Shown here in pieces: positions 1-7,429 of a stretch of DNA of 16,051 nt (its first letter is position 1; every line of letters begins with the position of its first letter). The position numbers and the translations under genes were made by a program. The stretch covers positions 1 to 16,051 of the forward strand of contig JBAWAP010000146.1 of NCBI GenBank assembly GCA_049589355.1. The letters are read 5' to 3'. The notes under the pieces were generated by a model. The model saw only the letters and a list, made by a program, of their open reading frames with translations. It searched no databases and was not told the origin of the DNA. This stretch comes from JBAWAP01 sp049589355 (GTDB lineage Bacteria > Chloroflexota > Anaerolineae > VGOG01).

Positions 1-3000
1 GCTATAGTGTAGGTCAGGACTTCGCCAGGTGAGGCCGTTACCTTATCCACTTTCTTGCTCGAGGGACAGAGGGAGTTCTCCAGAGCCAGTCCTTCGTTAG
101 TCGGCACGGCCTCGCTGTATATGTCAACGCCACCCACCACGTAAATCCCCCCTCCCGCTACCGCCGTTCCAGTGCCTATGCGGCCTTTGTTCAAGGATGA
201 GACCGGCACCCAGGTATCAGTGGTGGGATCATAGCGCTCGACGGTCCCCAGAGCGCCCCAGCCTGAGCCACCGCCGACGGCGTAGATAAAGCCACCGATG
301 GCTACCAGCCCCGGCGACTGTCTACCTCTCAAGAGTGGGGCTTTAGTTGCCCAGATGTCGGTGGCCGGATCGTACTCCTCGAAGGTACGGAGGTCGGGCC
401 AGCCGCCTGCGACGTAGATCTTATCGTTCAACGCTGTGGCCGCCGCGTAAGACCGAGGCCCAGCGGGCATGGAAGCCTTTTGTGTCCAGATGTCAGCAGC
501 GGGATCGTATTCGTAAGTGGTGTTCACACTGCCCGAATCGCTGTCGCCACCGAAGACGTAGAGCTTGCCATCCGCAGCCGCCACCGCTGTGCCTGACAGG
601 CCCACGGGCAAAGGCGCTACCGACGCCCAACTATCTGTAGCCGGGTCATAGAACTCTACTGCCGAGAGGAGACGAAGGTTGTTGGACATGCCCCCAATCA
701 CGTAAATTCGGTCGTTGAGGGCTGCAGCACCGACGTTGGCCACCCCTGTCGGCTTGGATGCTTTGGTCGTCCAGAAATCGGCCACCGGATCGTACATCTC
801 GTTGACGGTGGAAGCACCGCTCCAATCCCAACCACCGATGGCGTAGAATTCGCAGCCGACTGTCACCGCTGCCAAACGATAGCGAGAAGTCAGCATGCGG
901 CTTTTGTAGCTCCAGGCGGGGAAGGCCCGGCTCGTCACAGTTATCGTGCTGGAGACGCTAGGGTGATCGGCCATCGTCGCTCGAACTGTAACCGTGTCCA
1001 CCTCTCCCACCGCCGCCCCCCCTTCATCCCCCCCATTGGGGGGGAAAGAGGGGGGGATATCCACTTGCACGAGCAGGTCTCGCCAGCCGCAGGGTGACAG
1101 TACCTCCGTCCTGGTTATAGGTTTCATGGTCTGCTTATCCAAGATGGCCGTTGGCCAGGCATTGCCCGAGAGGGAGATGTCGTAAGCGCCAACGGTCTGA
1201 CCATCGTTCACCACCCTGGCGGAATATTGTAAGCTGGTTCCCGGCTCTTCCACATTATACTGGGACTTCGGCCTAAGGCTAACCCCTCTCAAGGGACGCG
1301 GGGCGACTAGCCATTGAATAGTCCTATCGAGCACTGCGGCGTAGCCTGGCCTGGGGCCTGCCCCCTCATAGCCGAAGGAGAGATAGACCACCCTGTAGGG
1401 ATTTGGCTCGCAGACATCGGCCTTGAGACCTCCGCTGCCGTCACCCTCGTAATTGATGATGCTGGCCGCATAACCATCCGCTGGCGTCACCTCATCGGAC
1501 GCCAAGGAGTCTCCCTTCTTGTGGGCATAAACGTCTTCGAGGGTCAGGTTCACCCCTTCGAGGACATCGTCGGCCAGCCCTTTCAAGTCATTGATGCGGG
1601 TATAGTCTCGCACATATTGAGCACGCAAGTAGTTATAGTAGAAGAGGGGTGCACGGGCCCAGAATCCGTCTTTGCTATCCCAATAGCCGATGTCCTGGCC
1701 GGAGATGAGAAGACGGCCGCCCCCGTCCACGTAGCTCATCAGCTCCTCATCGGCATTGATGTAGCCTGGCGAACTCCAGGGACTCGCCCATAAGACCACA
1801 TCATAGGAGGAAAGCTCGGCGGCAGTGGGAAGATAGGCAGTGTCGGTGATTGGGCGCGTGTCATAAAAGTAACCTTCATAGTCCAAGGCCCACTCGTAGT
1901 AGTTGGTGACGCTATCACCTGCCCAGACGTCAGCGTCAACCAACAGTATGGAGGGGGCAGTCTCAAGTGCAAAGTCCAAGGTCTGACGTTCATCGGAGGC
2001 GATGCTGATTCCCGTCACCGTTTGCGCCTTGTGGCCATGGCTGGTGACTTTCACAGCGTAAGTGCCCACGGGCAAGGTCAGGGTGTAGTACCCATTGGCG
2101 TCGGTGCTGGTCAGGGCCGGGGTATCAATGGCACTGATGGTAGCCGTGATGAACTGGCCCGTACCCGCTTCTGTCACTCGACCCACTAGAGTGCCCGTAG
2201 GAGAGGGCTGCAGAGCAAAATCCTGAATGGACATGAAGTCGGTGATGACCTCCACCGCCCTCACTGTCTTTGAGTAGTAGCCGAAGGCGCTGGCAGTGAC
2301 CTCGTAGAGGCTGCCGGGGACAGCCACTTCGTAGACCCCCGCATCATTGGTGGTAGCGGTGAATTGATCACCAGCCTGGCTGACACCGCTAACCCTAGCC
2401 CCGGGAATAGGCACGGACGCTTCACGTTTCACGTTTGACGTTTCATGTTCGAGGTTTGACGCAGTTACCTTGCCGTAAAGTCTCCCTGCCCCCAGGACCC
2501 ACCGTACCGCTTGGTAGGCATCAATGCGCCCCCAGCCATAGGCGTTGTCGGCCCCCGTGTCGCCAAAATCGGCGGCGGTGTATTTCATGAAGTTCTCCAG
2601 TTCGGAGATGGTCAAGGTGGGATCGGCCGAGAGCAGGAGGGCTGCCAGGCCGGCGGCATGAGGGGTAGCCATGGAGGTGCCACTCCAGCCCCCCTCGTAG
2701 CCACCGCCGGGGACGCTAGAGCGGATGTCCACTCCGGGGGCACTGACTTCTGGCTTAAACTCCCCCCAGAAAGAGGGGCCCCGACCACTGAAGGAGGCAA
2801 TGGTGTCCTCGAAGTCGGTGGCACCTACGGCGAAGGATTCCGGATAGCCAGCCGGCGCTGCAACGGTGCCATCGCCCAGCTCTCCACTGTTTCCAGCACC
2901 GAAGACAGGGAAGATACCTGCCGCCCGCAGGGCCTGTACGTCGGGCAGGAAGGTGAGATCGGCCACATTGGGAAAGGAAGGCCCCCAGGAGTTGTTAACA

Positions 3001-4043
3001 ACATCGGGCGCTTTACTGGGATCGGGGTTATTGCCATTAAGATCTGTGGGGGCCAGCAGCCACTGGAAGCCAGCGTGGATCCAGGTATCATAACCGACAC
3101 CGTCGTCATCCAAAACCTTGACCGCTATCCACTGGGCGTCGGGGGCCATGCCGATGTGGAAAGTGCCGCCGGGACTTGTACCGAGCTTTGTCGAAGTATC
3201 AGAGCCGACCATGACACCCATGGTATGGGTGCCATGACCGTCTCCGTCGGCGGGGGCACTGGGGTAAGTGCCAGTGCAATCATACCAGTTGTAGTTGTGG
3301 TCGCTGTCTGAGCCGCGGTACTTACTCTGCAGGGCGGGGTGGGTCCAGTCCACGCCAGTATCCATATTGGCAACCACCACGCCCGCACCAGTTATGTCGA
3401 GGTCGCGCCAGACCTCATCGGCCCTCACCCGGGCGATGTTCCACTCTACCGTTTGGAGATTGGAGATTGGAAGCTCGGATTTTGGATTTTGGATTTTGGA
3501 TTTGGAATTTGGAATTTGATACCTATGGTTGGCGCGGATTCTCTCCACCTCGGGCCGCGTGGCCAGGGCAAGAAGCGTCTCCAGATCACCGGTAACTGCC
3601 AGCCCATTGAAGACCCAGTAGGAACTATAATCCGTCACCCTGCCCGCTGATTTTTGCTGTTCCAAATAGGCGACGATGCCTGCTTGGGCTTGCCGCGCCG
3701 TGGCCTGCAAAGCCGAGACCGCCGTCTGTCGGCGACTGAGCTTGGTGGCCATCAATTGAGCAGGCCTCAAGTCGGCTTGCTCCTTGAGGTAGACAATGTA
3801 AGTGGTCTTGCCTTCCCTTGCAACCTTACTCTCGCTCGATCCAGAAGCTTCCGCCAGTTCCTTAAGCACCAGGGGCTCGATCTTGGTCCATACCTCTGGG
3901 GGCAGATTCGACGGAGGGGATGAGGTTGATGTCCACGGCCCTGGCGGGGGTGGGTCAGCCTTTGCGAAGGTGAAAAGAAAGGAGAAGAGTAAAGGTATGA
4001 GGATTATTCTCAAGACAAGTTTGAGTGAATTTCGCCAATGCAT
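1..4043 (-). CDS. Secreted subtilisin-like (S8) serine protease with Kelch propeller, 3' end outside window
   Basis: One uninterrupted frame of 1347 codons runs from ATG at 4043 to the left edge, so the C-terminus is missing. Residues 1-29 are a signal peptide ending AKA. An I9-type propeptide region follows (about 65-170). The subtilase domain (about 210-510) has all catalytic residues: Asp228 in NMDTGVDW, His270 in GHGTHTMG, oxyanion Asn385 in GAGNSG and Ser457 in GTSMATPH. Next are two carboxypeptidase-regulatory-like beta domains (about 519-605 and 614-690), a class I glutamine-amidotransferase-like fold (about 695-900, from ILLVDADVW), a beta-rich spacer, six Kelch blades (about 1050-1320, with GG and YDP..W motifs) and the start of a DUF11-like domain (VTASPGEVLTYT). 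It should act outside the cell. A strong promoter lies upstream, and a G-rich stretch 11 bases before the ATG may be the ribosome site. Substrate and anchoring are unknown. The protease assignment is very secure. Confidence 0.95.
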   Translation of the reverse strand, partial: MHWRNSLKLVLRIILIPLLFSFLFTFAKADPPPPGPWTSTSSPPSNLPPEVWTKIEPLVLKELAEASGSSESKVAREGKTTYIVYLKEQADLRPAQLMATKLSRRQTAVSALQATARQAQAGIVAYLEQQKSAGRVTDYSSYWVFNGLAVTGDLETLLALATRPEVERIRANHRYQIPNSKSKIQNPKSELPISNLQTVEWNIARVRADEVWRDLDITGAGVVVANMDTGVDWTHPALQSKYRGSDSDHNYNWYDCTGTYPSAPADGDGHGTHTMGVMVGSDTSTKLGTSPGGTFHIGMAPDAQWIAVKVLDDDGVGYDTWIHAGFQWLLAPTDLNGNNPDPSKAPDVVNNSWGPSFPNVADLTFLPDVQALRAAGIFPVFGAGNSGELGDGTVAAPAGYPESFAVGATDFEDTIASFSGRGPSFWGEFKPEVSAPGVDIRSSVPGGGYEGGWSGTSMATPHAAGLAALLLSADPTLTISELENFMKYTAADFGDTGADNAYGWGRIDAYQAVRWVLGAGRLYGKVTASNLEHETSNVKREASVPIPGARVSGVSQAGDQFTATTNDAGVYEVAVPGSLYEVTASAFGYYSKTVRAVEVITDFMSIQDFALQPSPTGTLVGRVTEAGTGQFITATISAIDTPALTSTDANGYYTLTLPVGTYAVKVTSHGHKAQTVTGISIASDERQTLDFALETAPSILLVDADVWAGDSVTNYYEWALDYEGYFYDTRPITDTAYLPTAAELSSYDVVLWASPWSSPGYINADEELMSYVDGGGRLLISGQDIGYWDSKDGFWARAPLFYYNYLRAQYVRDYTRINDLKGLADDVLEGVNLTLEDVYAHKKGDSLASDEVTPADGYAASIINYEGDGSGGLKADVCEPNPYRVVYLSFGYEGAGPRPGYAAVLDRTIQWLVAPRPLRGVSLRPKSQYNVEEPGTSLQYSARVVNDGQTVGAYDISLSGNAWPTAILDKQTMKPITRTEVLSPCGWRDLLVQVDIPPSFPPNGGDEGGAAVGEVDTVTVRATMADHPSVSSTITVTSRAFPAWSYKSRMLTSRYRLAAVTVGCEFYAIGGWDWSGASTVNEMYDPVADFWTTKASKPTGVANVGAAALNDRIYVIGGMSNNLRLLSAVEFYDPATDSWASVAPLPVGLSGTAVAAADGKLYVFGGDSDSGSVNTTYEYDPAADIWTQKASMPAGPRSYAAATALNDKIYVAGGWPDLRTFEEYDPATDIWATKAPLLRGRQSPGLVAIGGFIYAVGGGSGWGALGTVERYDPTTDTWVPVSSLNKGRIGTGTAVAGGGIYVVGGVDIYSEAVPTNEGLALENSLCPSSKKVDKVTASPGEVLTYTI
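1016..1056. repeat. C-rich/G-rich imperfect inverted repeat inside the protease gene
   Basis: A C-run, TTCAT, a second C-run, then ATT and mirrored G-runs form an imperfect palindrome of about 41 bases. It resembles the small C7/G7 hairpin repeats usually found between genes. Here it is read in frame as roughly residues 997-1010 (PPSFPPNGGDEGG) in the spacer just before the Kelch domain. Confidence 0.7.
2421..2461. repeat. Short tandem repeat (TTTCACG/TTTGACG type) inside the protease gene
   Basis: About five degenerate 7-8 base units based on TTTCACG and TTTGACG follow each other. On the coding strand they encode about residues 528-541 (SNLEHETSNVKREA), near the start of the first carboxypeptidase-regulatory-like domain. 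Composition and periodicity are unlike the flanking coding sequence. Confidence 0.65.
3452..3518. repeat. Short tandem repeat (GGATTTT / TTGGAGA type) inside the protease gene
   Basis: AT-rich degenerate units TTGGAGA, TTGGATTT and TTGGAATT follow one another for 67 bases in an otherwise GC-rich gene. They encode residues 176-198, a hydrophilic Asn/Ser/Lys/Pro linker (IPNSKSKIQNPKSE). This sits at the border between the propeptide and the catalytic domain, where maturation cleavage is expected. Confidence 0.75.
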
Positions 4044-4097
4044 TTTCTGGTATTCCCCCCTATTGATGGTAGAATTAGATTATGGGTCTAGGTTGAT

Positions 4098-4126
4098 ATT
4101 CTAGCCTGACGCAGCGTCATTGTCAA
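4098..4126 (-). promoter_or_regulatory. Sigma70-type promoter of the protease gene with palindromic spacer
   Basis: On the minus strand a perfect -35 (TTGACA, 4121-4126) and a -10 TAGAAT (4098-4103) are 17 bases apart. The spacer holds the perfect palindrome TGACGC-A-GCGTCA (4107-4119), a candidate operator. Transcription would start near 4091, giving a leader of about 48 bases before the ATG at 4043. Confidence 0.8.
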
Positions 4127-4182
4127 ATCGTTTTTTCCAGAATACGCGAGCTAGAAGAAAAGTGGTCTAATCGGGGCAAATG

Positions 4183-4191
4183 TGCTATAAT
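4183..4191 (+). promoter_or_regulatory. Extended -10 promoter of the DUF3048 lipoprotein gene
   Basis: TGC followed by TATAAT (4186-4191) forms an extended -10 element. No good -35 is visible, as is common for extended -10 promoters. Transcription would start near 4198, 36 bases before the chosen ATG at 4234. The same string TGTGCTATAAT recurs in the regulator promoter at 13260-13270 on the minus strand. Confidence 0.7.
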
Positions 4192-4233
4192 TACCCCGCT
4201 ACTCGAAATCGCTTGCCGGAGGTCAGAAAGATC

Positions 4234-5508
4234 ATGATAGGTGCTAAAACAGCTTCAAGAAAAGGGACTATCCTCTGCCTTTGCGCCATCGCTTGGCTGT
4301 TACTGCTACCTTTTCTTAGCGGTTGCAGCCCCTCCCCGCCTCCCACCCCCACACCCACCAAGACGCCCAAGCCGCCGGCTACGCCCACCGCGCCGCCCAC
4401 AGCCACGCCCACGGTGCTGCCCACAGTGCCGCCCACGGCCACTCCCAAGCCGACTGCCACCCTTACTCCAATCAGCGTCCAACTCCCTACAGCCACTAAT
4501 ACACCACAGCCCGTGCCGAGCCGAACGCCGACGCCCATGCCGACGTCGTCGCCGTCACCGTTGCCGTCGCCATCGCTCGACGTTTGTCCCCTCACTGGCG
4601 AAGGGGTGAGCGATATCAAAGTTCTGGAGCGCCGCCCCCTGGCGGTGAAGATCTCCAACTTCCCTCCGATAGTGCGCCCCCAGGCGGGCCTGAGCTACGC
4701 CGACGTCGTCTTTGAGCATTTGTCAGAGGCCGGGCTGACACGTCTAACCGCTATCTTCCTGTGCAAGGACGTGGACAAGGTGGGCTCCATCCGCAGTGCC
4801 CGCCTCATAGACCTGGAGATTCCGGCCATGTTCAAGGCCATGTTCGCCTACTCGGGAGCCAGTGGCGGGGTGAAGCAGAGGATTCAAGAATCCGATTTCT
4901 TCGAGCGGGTCATATCCCCCGACTTCGGCGACTCTGGCTTTGTCCGCATCCCCAGTGAAGGCAAAGCCTTCGAGCACACCCTCTTCAGCGACACTGAGAC
5001 TCTGTGGAATATTACTGAGGAGAGAGGACTGAACGAACGCCAGGACCTTTCGGGGTGGACCTTCTCCCAGGAGCCGCCAAAAGGCGGCAGTCCAGCCACG
5101 CGCCTCGAGTTCCTCTACACGCCCAAATATGCCTCGGCGGAATACCAGTATGATCAGGAACGAGGGGCTTACCTGCGTTCCATCTTCGGGGAGGCCCATC
5201 GGGACGAGCTGACCGGTGAGCAAATCGCCGCCAGGAACGTGGTGGTGATCTACGCTAATCACCTGGAGACGGACATCGTCGAAGACAGCACCGGGCCTCG
5301 TGTCTACTACTCCATTGAGATTCAGATATGGGGGGAGGGCCAGGCCATAGTCTTCCGCGATGGTCAGGCCTTCGAGGGTGAATGGGTCAGGCCGCAGCGT
5401 AACGATTTGGTTCGCTTCGTTGACGACACGGGCAGCCCCATCCCACTGAAGCCGGGCAACACCTGGATTCAAGTGGTGCCCTTCGGTTTCGAGATCGAGG
5501 TAGAGTGA
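4234..5508 (+). CDS. DUF3048 (YerB-like) lipoprotein with Pro/Thr-rich stalk
   Basis: This 424-residue protein starts with a lipoprotein signal (hydrophobic segment 12-28, lipobox LSGC, lipidated Cys31). A stalk of Pro/Thr repeats follows (about 33-115), then a DUF3048 domain from CPLTGEG (118 onward). Family hallmarks are RPLAVKISN, RPQAGLSYADVVFE, GLTRLTAIF and VGSIRSAR. It should be anchored on the outer face of the membrane; the biochemical role of the family (Bacillus YerB) is not established. The start at 4234 is preferred over the in-frame ATG at 4180. The ATG at 4234 has GGAGGT (4218-4223) 10 bases upstream and opens directly into the signal peptide, while the ATG at 4180 overlaps the -10 element. 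The YjbQ-family gene begins 8 bases downstream, so the two are probably one operon. Confidence 0.9.
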   Translation: MIGAKTASRKGTILCLCAIAWLLLLPFLSGCSPSPPPTPTPTKTPKPPATPTAPPTATPTVLPTVPPTATPKPTATLTPISVQLPTATNTPQPVPSRTPTPMPTSSPSPLPSPSLDVCPLTGEGVSDIKVLERRPLAVKISNFPPIVRPQAGLSYADVVFEHLSEAGLTRLTAIFLCKDVDKVGSIRSARLIDLEIPAMFKAMFAYSGASGGVKQRIQESDFFERVISPDFGDSGFVRIPSEGKAFEHTLFSDTETLWNITEERGLNERQDLSGWTFSQEPPKGGSPATRLEFLYTPKYASAEYQYDQERGAYLRSIFGEAHRDELTGEQIAARNVVVIYANHLETDIVEDSTGPRVYYSIEIQIWGEGQAIVFRDGQAFEGEWVRPQRNDLVRFVDDTGSPIPLKPGNTWIQVVPFGFEIEVE

Positions 5509-5516
5509 GGAGTGAT

Positions 5517-5933
5517 ATGGTAGTCACCAGAAGAATGGGACTGAAGACTCAAGGAGATTGTCACATCCTCGATATAACGGGGCAGGTGGCCCAAGAGGTC
5601 GCCGGTTCGGGCCTAAAGGACGGGACGGTCACCGTCTTCGTGCCTGGCTCGACAGGAGGGGTGACCACAGTGGAGTACGAGTCGGGCTTGCTTTCCGATC
5701 TCCAGGGCCTCTTCGACCGTCTCGCTCCCTCGAACATCCATTACCAGCACAACCTGCGCTGGGGCGACGGCAACGGACACGCCCACGTGAGGGCTTCGCT
5801 ACTGGGCGCCTCTTTGACGGTACCCTTCGTGGACCAAAGGCTGGCCCTTGGCACCTGGCAGCAGATCGTCTTCATTGACTTCGACAACCGACCTCGTTCG
5901 CGGGAGCTGGTTCTACAATTGATGGGTGAGTGA
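5517..5933 (+). CDS. yjbQ: YjbQ family (UPF0047) protein, putative secondary thiamine-phosphate synthase
   Basis: The 138-residue length is normal for this single-domain family. Visible signatures are ILDITGQV near the N-terminus, FVPGSTGGVTTVEYE (41-55), the His-rich WGDGNGHAHVRASLLG (82-97), SLTVPF and LGTWQQIVF. The family forms trimers; E. coli YjbQ has weak thiamine-phosphate synthase activity, and the native role is uncertain. The GSTGGVTTVEYE block departs from the more common HTTAAVTINE form, so this may be a distinct subgroup. The ATG at 5517 is preferred because AGGAG lies at 5508-5512 and the N-terminal length then fits. A GTG at 5505, overlapping the previous stop, is the alternative. 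Co-transcription with the DUF3048 gene is likely. Confidence 0.88.
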   Translation: MVVTRRMGLKTQGDCHILDITGQVAQEVAGSGLKDGTVTVFVPGSTGGVTTVEYESGLLSDLQGLFDRLAPSNIHYQHNLRWGDGNGHAHVRASLLGASLTVPFVDQRLALGTWQQIVFIDFDNRPRSRELVLQLMGE

Positions 5934-5943
5934 ATCACGGTAG

Positions 5944-5967
5944 AGTAACGAGGCAACAAGTAACGAG
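5944..5967. repeat. Short direct repeat AGTAACGAG
   Basis: AGTAACGAG occurs at 5944-5952 and 5959-5967, a 15-base period just after the YjbQ-family gene. It looks like a remnant of a small tandem repeat family. No gene is seen from 5934 to 6190. Confidence 0.5.
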
Positions 5968-5980
5968 TCAATGAGGGACT

Positions 5981-5998
5981 AGGGCAAGGGCTTGCCCT
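5981..5998. repeat. Small palindrome AGGGCAAGGGCTTGCCCT
   Basis: The arms AGGGCAA and TTGCCCT are perfectly complementary around GGGC. The site lies between converging genes. No T-run follows on either strand, so it is better called a REP-like palindrome than a typical terminator. Confidence 0.55.
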
Positions 5999-6029
5999 AA
6001 CGACGAGCACTCTTGAGATCGGAAAGGGA

Positions 6030-6066
6030 ATGCAGACGCGAGTCTGCTCATGGGGCAGACTTGCAT
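6030..6066. repeat. Two mutually exclusive hairpins
   Basis: GCAGAC (6032-6037) and GTCTGC (6042-6047) form a small hairpin with loop GCGA. AGTCTGC (6041-6047) can instead pair with GCAGACT (6055-6061), with flanking ATGCA (6030-6034) and TGCAT (6062-6066) also complementary. No protein is encoded here. Confidence 0.5.
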
Positions 6067-6106
6067 CCGCACTCTAGCAAATTACTACTAGACGCTAAAC
6101 GCAGAC

Positions 6107-6132
6107 GGGCGTAGCTCAAAAGAGCTGCGCCC
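6107..6132. terminator. Strong hairpin between converging genes, possible bidirectional terminator
   Basis: GGGCGTAGCTC (6107-6117) and GAGCTGCGCCC (6122-6132) pair over 11 positions, one of them a G-U wobble, around the loop AAAA. It stands between the 3' ends of the YjbQ-family gene and the leftward fusion gene. No T-run follows, so termination is a guess. Confidence 0.4.
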
Positions 6133-6190
6133 ATCGCACTTCTATGGAGCAGTGTAGATTCCAGTCGTCTACTCCAAAGACACCAGACGG

Positions 6191-7333
6191 TTATCCCCTG
6201 CCTGCCCCTATTGGCGGGACAACGCCAAGCTGTTGCAAGGCGCCCAGTTGGTCAAATTCGCTCCAGCCTTCTACCACTTTGCCACCAACGATGCGATGGA
6301 TGTGGATTCCCGCTACGGTAATCTGCTTGCCGGTCGGGGGGATGCCCAAAAACTCACCTTTGTGTGTGCCACGAGCGGTGTAGCGGGTCACTACTTTATC
6401 CCCCTCAGCAATCTGGTCCTCAATGGCCATATAGAAGTCGGGATAGGCACTGCGGATCATGGCAGCGTATTGCTTTTCGCTCTCGAGGCCAGGCGCCTGG
6501 CCGAGAGGAGCACTGTGGTTGACGTAGTCGGTGGCGACTAGCTCGTCTGCTACAGCCAGATTCCCCTTGTTATAACACTCCTCGATCCAACGGCGAATAA
6601 TGGCCTTGCCCAGATGTGGATTGTAATAGACCATTTCCATCGGAAGGCCTACCGAATCCCTTTCTGGAGCCTCGGGCAGTGTCTTTAGCACATCGAACCC
6701 AAATTTTGCTGTGACTGCTGCTGCCAAGGCGTCAAGAACGTCGTCCCTGGCTACATCCTGCCCTTCGTGCTTTAGCAGCGCCTCCTTAACAAGCTCTTCG
6801 CACCTCCCATAGACTTTCCTGATCACCCCCAGACGCTCGACAAAACCTTCTGGGGTCCTCTTGGAATGCGTCATGCTTCTTCCCTCGTTTAGACCCCAGA
6901 AACAGATTTCAGGATGAACTTCTCTCACGAGCGTTCGAGCGGCCTCAGAAGCCCTAAGTAGCAAGTCTACCTGTCGTATCTTCGACGATATGGCCCAACT
7001 CTGTTTCGACAGATGCCTACCCGTTAGTTCTTGGTTAATGCGGCTCGCCTCCTCGTAGCACGACGCGTATACGGCTGCCCGGCAAGGAGCGGGAAAAACA
7101 CTCGGGGCTCGCTTCGGTCCTAGAACCTTTCTTGCCTTCTTATCGCAGAGGCGTTCGAGCTGTTCTTTCTCTCGCAAGCCGATGGGTATATCCACCAGGA
7201 TCAAGCACGCTTCCCGAAACCTGTCAATCAGGTGCTGAATATTGGGAGTGATCCCAGTTTCCCAGTTATCGCGATCATCCAAGCCGACGTAGAACCACCC
7301 ATTCTTGCACCCATCAACACCTATGTAATTCAT
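6191..7333 (-). CDS. Fusion protein: DUF429 (RNase H-like fold) and SnoaL-like domain
   Basis: The 380 residues split into two recognisable parts. Residues 1-236 are a DUF429 protein, a predicted nuclease-like RNase H fold. They show YIGVDGCKNGW (Asp7), LVDIPIGL (Asp48), REVHPEICFWGLN (Glu138, His140) and DDVLDALAAA (Asp197, Asp198, Asp201), and end with the family's usual tail GLPMEMVY. Residues 243-372 are a SnoaL-like ester-cyclase fold: IIRRWIEECYNKGNLAVADEL, DYVNHSAP, FYMAIEDQIAEGDKVVTRY, THKGEFLGIPPTGK, IHRIVGGKVVEGW. Each part has about its normal full length and the reading frame runs through cleanly. The ATG at 7333 has GGAGAGG just upstream and opens directly into the first strand; the frame extends 30 codons further upstream but lacks support there. 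No function can be given for the combination. Confidence 0.88.
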   Translation of the reverse strand: MNYIGVDGCKNGWFYVGLDDRDNWETGITPNIQHLIDRFREACLILVDIPIGLREKEQLERLCDKKARKVLGPKRAPSVFPAPCRAAVYASCYEEASRINQELTGRHLSKQSWAISSKIRQVDLLLRASEAARTLVREVHPEICFWGLNEGRSMTHSKRTPEGFVERLGVIRKVYGRCEELVKEALLKHEGQDVARDDVLDALAAAVTAKFGFDVLKTLPEAPERDSVGLPMEMVYYNPHLGKAIIRRWIEECYNKGNLAVADELVATDYVNHSAPLGQAPGLESEKQYAAMIRSAYPDFYMAIEDQIAEGDKVVTRYTARGTHKGEFLGIPPTGKQITVAGIHIHRIVGGKVVEGWSEFDQLGALQQLGVVPPIGAGRG

Positions 7334-7381
7334 TACTCCTCTCCCTCGGTCGTGGGCCCGGTTTCGCCTAACGCCCGAATA

Positions 7382-7397
7382 CACGACATATGTCGTG
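7382..7397. promoter_or_regulatory. Perfect 16-bp palindrome CACGACATATGTCGTG, candidate operator
   Basis: CACGACAT and ATGTCGTG are exact reverse complements. The site lies 49-64 bases upstream of the DUF429-SnoaL start, in the 96-base gap after the FGE-domain gene. A poorly matching -35 (TTCACA) lies further upstream. Its shape suits a dimeric repressor, but no partner is identified. Confidence 0.55.
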
Positions 7398-7429
7398 ATA
7401 CCGAATTGTGTGAAGTAGTCCACTACCTG

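Noticed and set aside
2511..3311. Long open frame on the plus strand opposite the protease catalytic domain (266 codons)
   Set aside because: The minus strand encodes a clear subtilase with all catalytic motifs. The plus-strand product is Gly/Val-rich with no recognisable motif and no ribosome site, so it is a shadow of the GC-rich gene.
4180..4233. Upstream start for the DUF3048 lipoprotein
   Set aside because: This ATG overlaps the TATAAT box, lacks a ribosome site and would bury the lipoprotein signal peptide behind 18 residues.
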